The notes beneath the pieces are model-generated. The model worked only from the letters and a program-made list of their open reading frames with translations. It searched no databases and was not told where the DNA came from. Below are positions 59,501-64,000 of a stretch of 64,000 nt of DNA, piece after piece (within the stretch, counting starts at the first letter, position 1; every line of letters begins with the position of its first letter). The stretch is taken from the NCBI RefSeq assembly GCF_023856365.1, contig NC_064549.1, positions 6,155,608 to 6,219,607 on the forward strand. The letters run 5' to 3'. Position numbers and translations under genes: made by a program. This DNA is from Brienomyrus brachyistius (taxonomy: Eukaryota; Chordata; Actinopteri; Osteoglossiformes; Mormyridae).

Positions 59501-60167
59501 ACACGGCGCCCCCTAGTGTTCCGGAGAGAAAAGGAAATTTTTAAGGAAACGTCGCTTTTTTTTGGTCATCATTCGGGACACACCCTCCTGTCTGAAGGAG
59601 AGGAAGTGAGATTTAAACAAAACAATGGACACAAGCTTGGGGGGGGAAGTGGTGACAGGAGGCAGGGTGGTGGCTTAAGTGTTTTATGAGGGATTCATTT
59701 GGTTATTATGATGATTCACTATTACCTGACCACACGCCATGCTGCCGTTAGATGTGATGCAGCAAAGTAACTAAACAACAGTTGCTGTCCTTGCCTGAAC
59801 CCCCGAGACACACTGAGCAAATACGTCTCACTCCCAATCTGGCGGTGATGAATGCTGACATGTTATACAAGTGCTGGTACAGGCAGTGATACTGGTGTGC
59901 AATCTGCTGTGTTAAGTGCTCCATTCTTACAGCATATTTCTCTGCTGTGTTTCACCAGATGGGCCTTCCACTATTGTAAGACAAGTGGGGCCTTTTTCTT
60001 CGATTTGCTGTCATTATCTGCTACTGCGCGACTCCTGTGCGAATGTTTTGTCCGATATAGCAGCTTTCAAATGTCCTGTCAAACATCGATTTCAGATACA
60101 GAATGCCGGTGACGTTTTGATCACACCCCTGGAGAAGTTCCGTAAAGAGCAGATTGATGCTGCCAAG
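50370..60167 (+). CDS. arhgap42: Rho GTPase-activating protein 42 (GRAF family), partial: N-terminal 128 aa in 4 exons
   Basis: GRAF-family proteins combine an N-terminal BAR domain (membrane curvature and dimerisation), a PH domain, a RhoGAP domain that stimulates GTP hydrolysis on Rho proteins, and in most members an SH3 domain. Here only the first part of the BAR domain is present: exons 50370-50523, 54535-54630, 56980-57041 and 60096-60167, all GT-AG and in phase. The protein starts [20 protein letters not shown], followed by [28 protein letters not shown] and [14 protein letters not shown], all GRAF signatures. AVQKFS and the [16 protein letters not shown] junction favour arhgap42 over arhgap26 or arhgap10, and its place after cntn5 agrees. 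The ATG has G at -3 and G at +4, with an upstream in-frame stop. The remaining exons lie beyond 64000. Confidence 0.92.
50524..54534 (+). other. arhgap42 intron 1 (4.0 kb)
   Basis: Contains a 23-C run (52106-52128), a 17-G run (53178-53194) and a run of A near 53982. No repeat family or gene is recognised in the rest. Confidence 0.7.
54535..54630 (+). CDS. arhgap42: arhgap42 exon 2
   Basis: Acceptor TGCCCCCAG, donor GTGAGT, ends in phase 1. It encodes [20 protein letters not shown] and [11 protein letters not shown]. Confidence 0.94.
55134..55409. mobile_element. Possible DNA-transposon-like element
   Basis: GATTTCTCAATATGCGTACTTG near the left and CGTTCTTGGTATTGAGAAAC near the right share an inverted TTTCTCAATA and partial further complementarity. 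The interior does not fold as a simple palindrome. Weak evidence. Confidence 0.35.
56298..56482. mobile_element. hAT-like palindromic MITE, family A copy 2
   Basis: TGTTTCCCAATCTGATCCTC pairs with GAGGACCGGATTGGAAAGCA at the ends. Inside, GGTCAGTCCACATTTTTGCT pairs perfectly with AGCAAAAATGTGGACTGACC. Flanks CAATAGAT (56290-56297) and CAACAGAT (56483-56490) match at 7 of 8, an 8-bp hAT-type duplication. It carries an extra partial repeat of the arm (about 56415-56450) compared with the copy at 357-478. Confidence 0.8.
56980..57041 (+). CDS. arhgap42: arhgap42 exon 3 (62 bp)
   Basis: Acceptor CTCCTTTCAG, donor GTAAGC, ends in phase 0. It encodes [20 protein letters not shown], a BAR helix. 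Confidence 0.93.
57042..60095 (+). other. arhgap42 intron 3 (3.1 kb)
   Basis: No repeat family recognised. Minor G runs near 58247 and 58660, and unique sequence with AATTAAAGG / TGTAATTAGG motifs near 58100-58240. No gene. Confidence 0.65.
60096..60167 (+). CDS. arhgap42: arhgap42 exon 4 (72 bp)
   Basis: Acceptor GATTTCAG, donor GTAGGT, phase 0 at both ends. It encodes [20 protein letters not shown] and DAAK. A second in-frame CAG six bases downstream (ending at 60101) could serve as an alternative acceptor and would drop Ile-Gln. Confidence 0.94.
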
Positions 60168-60758
60168 GTAGGTCCATGCTTTTGTCTCTGTCGGTGAAAA
60201 GCACGTGTCTTAGTTTTTAAAAGTAGCCAAGCCTCATTGAATTTAAAGCTGAAATGGGACTGTTGTTTCGGGTTCTGAAATTGTCATTAACATCAGCAAA
60301 TTACTTTATCACAAAAAACAGTAATGCCATTGCTTTCCTAATTTGCAGGGAGGATTTTAGGTGAATTTAATTTCCATAGTAAATAAATCGAGGCCAATAT
60401 TCAGTATAAAACTCACTGATGAGAATCTGAAAGGAGCCATAGTGGCATTTTACTGCTTCAATCCACCTTCTCTTTTCAGGATTCACTTAAAAGGTTTGCC
60501 CATCTTCTAAGCGGGTGTTTTTTTTTTTTAGTCCATTTTGGGGGTTGTGGAAATCTATTTAGGGGTATTTTTCCCTGTCATACTTCATCATGTCAGCAGT
60601 GAGTCTCTGAAGAAGAGCGCAATAAACTGAAAGTGGAGCCATTGTTAATCATCCATCCATCCATCCATTCATCAGTCTTTCAACCACTTTCCCTGAGTAG
60701 GGCCATGGTTTGTCATTGATATTTTAAGCAAAATATCACCTGTGCTGCCTTTCTATGT

Positions 60759-61091
60759 GGCATGGTGGTGCAGTGGTTAGCACTGTTGCCTCACACCTCT
60801 GGGACCCGGGTTCGAGTCTCCGCCTGGGTCACATGTGTGCGGAGTTTGCATGTTCTCCCCATGTCGTCGTGGGGTTTCCTCCGGGTACTCCGGTTTCCCC
60901 CCACAGTCCAAAAACATGCTGAGGCTAATTGGACTTGCTAAATTGCCCATAGGTGTACATGTGTGAGTGACTGGTGTGTGAGTGTGCCCTGCGATGGGCT
61001 GGCCCCCTATCCTGAGTTGTTCCCTGCCTCGTGCCCATTGCTTCTGGGATCGGCTCCGGACCCCCCGCGACCCAGTAGGATGGATGGATGG
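60759..61091 (+). mobile_element. tRNA-derived SINE, V-SINE type, copy 3, best preserved
   Basis: GGCATGGTGGTGCAGTGGTTAG (A-box region), GGGACCCGGGTTCGAGTCTC (B box GGTTCGAGTC), then TTTGCATGTTCTCCCCATGT, GGTTTCCTCCGGGTACTCCG, CCACAGTCCAAAAACATG and a tail ending in GGATGGATGG. Head, body and tail are all present, so it is probably the youngest copy here. Confidence 0.92.
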
Positions 61092-62446
61092 GCTGGCTTT
61101 CTATTTAAACACAACCACACACACCCTTCAGCTCGCTTGACCAGCTCTGCTTGTAAAAGCATCGTTTGGTCAGTTGCCATGTGCTCCTCTCTCATGGCAC
61201 CATGGACCCACGACTCAGAACTTGCATGCAGAGGTTGCCTCACCATGCCGGGTAATCTTTGCACTGTGCACTGGAGATCTCCCACCACTGGGAGGCGCCC
61301 TGCACTTTAGCTGGATCCGTGCTGCGCTCGCCCCGCCCACTCGTGTACATCTCACATTCGCTCTCACGTTAAACAGCTTTTCCTAACAATGTTCCTCTGA
61401 GGATGCTAAGCATTATTCCAAGCGGAAAACCCCTTGACCACACCATTGGCACTAAATCACAAAAGGAATCTGGCTTTTCCAGTGGCTAAAAGGAAGGTTT
61501 TCTTTTGTGCTCCCTCCTCTCTCTGACTTGAGGCGTCAGTCCTCAGGTCAATATAAGAAATTGCCTGTCTTGTATCCGCCTTGTATTTCTTATCTGTGAA
61601 ATTGTAGGGCAATAGCTCCCTAAGCTGGTGTAGTTTTACTTGATAAATTCTTCTACACCAGTTTTTAATGGCATTGCCTGTCAGTTGACATTTATCTGTG
61701 GCACCAGAGCTTAATTTTACTTTTAATCTTACCTCTGTGAGACATGGCCTTCTTAAATAAAATTCTAGTAATATAAAAGCATCAAGTGCTTATTTACAAT
61801 ATTTTTAAAATGATATTACCAAAAATAGTTGAAGGGCTTATTTACAATGTCTATATATAAAATGATATTACCATTGCTATTTCTAAACAGATGTCTCCGT
61901 TTCTGCTCACTAATTAGTCAGTGTTAATAGTACAGGTGTCATGAAACTTCAGGTTCCCCCGTAACAGATGTTTGAAGCTCTCGGTCCCCGAGGGTGATGC
62001 CGATCATCTGGAGAAGGTTCAACACGTGGAGCTGGAGAAAAGCGAAACCAACAGCAGCGTTTCTGTTTCCCTATCTGGCTCCTGGTTGCGGTTAGCAGTT
62101 AGCGTTTAGCAGCAGTCGGAGACCACGCCCCTAAGAATTCCCTCCTTAGCCTCCTGTGCTGGCTAGTCTGCCTGTGTTCTCGGTGCTGCCCTGTGATGGC
62201 GCTTTCACACCAGGCCCGGTGCCCGTGCTGAGCCTAAATTCTGGCCCGGTAGTTGCATTCGCACCACAAATAACAGCAGGCGAGGGGCCGATATATCCAG
62301 GCCTTTTTTCCCAGCCCCATAAGACTGCTGGACCAGAGTTGGAAGCAGGTGCTCCAGCATCAGCTCCGGCTCCAGCCAGGGCTTTGTGTGAAAGAGGAAT
62401 GAGTGTCTCCTGCATTCAGTATTCCGTATAGGAAGATATATGAGCT

Positions 62447-62553
62447 AGTAATCGCCAAATGAAGCCTCATAAACCATTTGCTGTATTTTTTGTATCCAGT
62501 GGTGTCAGAAAATACCGCAAGCGGTTCGTGACGCTTCATTTGGTCGTCACAAA
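62447..62553. mobile_element. Palindromic MITE, family C copy 2
   Basis: CCAAATGAAGCCTCATAAACC..TTTGCTGTATTTT pairs with AAAATACCGCAAGCGGTTCG..TGACGCTTCATTTGG. Related to 44919-45085 through the CATRAACCATTTGCTGT arm. Confidence 0.75.
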
Positions 62554-63149
62554 TACGCATCGTAAAAACACACCGAAAGGCCCACTGTGACATTGTTCTG
62601 CCTGTACCACTGGCACAGCCCTGGCTGCCATTGCGATCCTGTTGTAACACCGTACAGGCTAATTCATGTGAGCGCGGCGTCCGTTTGATGACTGCGGGAC
62701 GGGGGGAAGCAAAGGCATTGTCCAAGTTTAAATTGTCACAACGTCCCCTTTCATCACGCCATGGCCAAAACGGGAATTTTTGCAGTTTATTCACTTCTGA
62801 AGGCCCCCGAGCCTCTTTCATAATTCAGTGTCTTCTTATCTCACATGGGCCTATACTTCTCTTTGTCCTTTTTATGGCCAGACATTGGATGAGATGCAGG
62901 AATTGAGAGGAAGCGAGTGTCTGGACAAATGAGACTTTATACTTCTCTGCCTTCCTCCTTTCTTAGAGGCTTTTCCTGTATTTCAGGGAAAACCGCAGTA
63001 GCCAAAATAGGAACCTAAATTATTAACAGGGATAATGATCGTCATCATCATATTTTGTCCCGTCAAAGTGATGTCGACCATACAGAGACCGTGCAGATGG
63101 TGTTCCCACAGCATGTCCTGTCTCCTATCTGAGTCTTCAGATTTCCCAA

Positions 63150-63700
63150 AGGTTCATTGTTGAGATGATTGTGTCCGTCCACCTCGTTGATCATCCTCTT
63201 TCCTCTTCAGCTTTTCCAAACCCTGCCATCTTCACCAGTGCAGCAGGTCTTCTCATGAGTAAGACCGCTTCAGTCTGGTCATCTGGGCTTCAATTGAAAG
63301 TTCAGGTTTCACTTGATGACGAATCCTCTCGTATGTCATTAAATTCCACAGTATTCTTCAAAATCTTCATCAGCACCAAAGTTCAAAAGCATCAATACTC
63401 TTCCTGTCCTCCACGGTCCTGCTTTTGCATCTGTCAGGAGTCAGAGAAAGTGCCGTATTCTGAACAGAACTTCGTTCGTAGAGATCAGTTAGTACTTCAG
63501 GGCATTTTTTGCAGGCCCTTTGTCGCACCTCTGCCAAGTGCCAGTCTGTGACACCTCTCTTAACTGCTGGATCCTTTGTTGCCGATAATCATTCCTAGGA
63601 GGCAAAGGCAGCCTCTAATGTCTGTGTCTTCAGCATCAGCATTAAAGTTTGCCGCCCGTCTTGTGGTAAGAACCTTTGTTTCCAAACGAGAAGGTAGGAG
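63150..63700 (-). pseudogene. RTE-like LINE ORF C-terminal fragment, decayed
   Basis: On the minus strand, about 63570-63660 reads ADAEDTDIRGCLCLLGMIIG and GNKGSSSQEIRRRLALGR-like text. About 63390-63410 reads DRKSIDAFELWC, and about 63270-63330 reads KPELSIEAQMTRLKRSY. These follow the order at the C-terminus of BovB/RTE-type reverse transcriptases (FLGSxI, IxAFELWCWRR, LSLExxxxRLKLxYFGH). Stops, frameshifts and a deletion before AFELWC make it nonfunctional. Only the 3' end of a LINE is present. Confidence 0.6.
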
Positions 63701-64000
63701 TTAAGTGAGGCAGCTTAAGACATCCAGCTGCATTCTGCTCTTTGCTGCTAATTGCTAACTGCCTCCGAAGGCTGCTTTTCATCACAGACCATCTCTGTGT
63801 TCCCAGTAAGATGACATTTCTCCGTTTGCTGACAGCAGTAGTTCGGGTTCCGTAGTTGTACCGTCCTCAGTTTTCCCAGCCCCTGGCCAGCTCTGTGTGA
63901 GTCAGCAGGCTTTGGAGATGCATTTCATAACCATACGGCGGAAAGAGTGGTGCTTCAATGAAAGGAACAATGGGGCCTGTTCTGTGTAATTAACGGGAAA

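Larger units (their letters stand above)
60168..64000 (+). other. arhgap42 intron 4, 5' part (next exon not in window)
   Basis: No exon matching the next BAR segment is found before the window ends. It contains a SINE (60759-61091), a short direct repeat (GCTTATTTACAAT..AAAATGATATTACCA, twice at 61789-61872), a family C MITE (62447-62553) and a LINE fragment (63150-63700). Confidence 0.7.

Overview
This window looks like nuclear DNA of a ray-finned (probably teleost) fish. It holds short GT-AG introns, tRNA-derived SINEs of the DANA/mermaid (V-SINE) type, hAT-like palindromic MITEs, decayed Tc1-family elements and many mini- and microsatellites. There are no bacterial operons, CRISPR arrays or phage genes. 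The species cannot be told from the sequence alone.

Two protein-coding genes can be supported, both on the + strand and both cut by the window edges. (1) Positions 1-28884 carry the last 15 coding exons of a contactin, best matched to contactin-5 (cntn5). They encode 684 residues: the end of Ig4, Ig5, Ig6, four fibronectin III domains and a hydrophobic GPI-anchor tail. A 3' UTR of about 0.7 kb follows, with AATAAA at 29577. All exon phases join without a break. (2) Positions 50370-60167 carry the first four coding exons (128 residues) of a GRAF-family RhoGAP, best matched to arhgap42, covering the start of the BAR domain. The rest lies beyond the window. CNTN5 followed by ARHGAP42 in the same orientation is the order I know from human chromosome 11, so synteny supports both names.

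The first gene would give a GPI-anchored neuronal adhesion molecule. The second would give a cytosolic, membrane-curvature-sensing regulator of Rho GTPases. Nothing in the sequence links their functions; they are neighbours by ancestry.

Layout: 1-29600, cntn5 exons and introns, with a 70-bp minisatellite (3620-4806), a CATTCCC-type minisatellite (9857-10072), a 9-bp GTGTGCGG-type array directly after a splice donor (16668-17155), a 31-bp GC-rich minisatellite (21626-22215) and several MITEs. 29891-31258, exactly 24 copies of a 57-bp repeat just past the cntn5 poly(A) signal. 31260-50370, intergenic DNA dominated by transposon remnants (two Tc1-type, SINEs, MITEs) with no recognisable gene. 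50370-64000, arhgap42 exons 1-4 and introns, with an intact-looking SINE (60759-61091) and an RTE-like LINE 3' fragment (63150-63700, minus).

I looked for an unusual or undescribed system and did not find one. All very long open frames outside the exons are tandem arrays whose unit or super-unit length is a multiple of three. The best leads are the 57-bp array, repeats close to cntn5 splice sites, nested transposons at 40-42.7 kb and a 124-bp inverted repeat about 3 kb upstream of the arhgap42 start codon.
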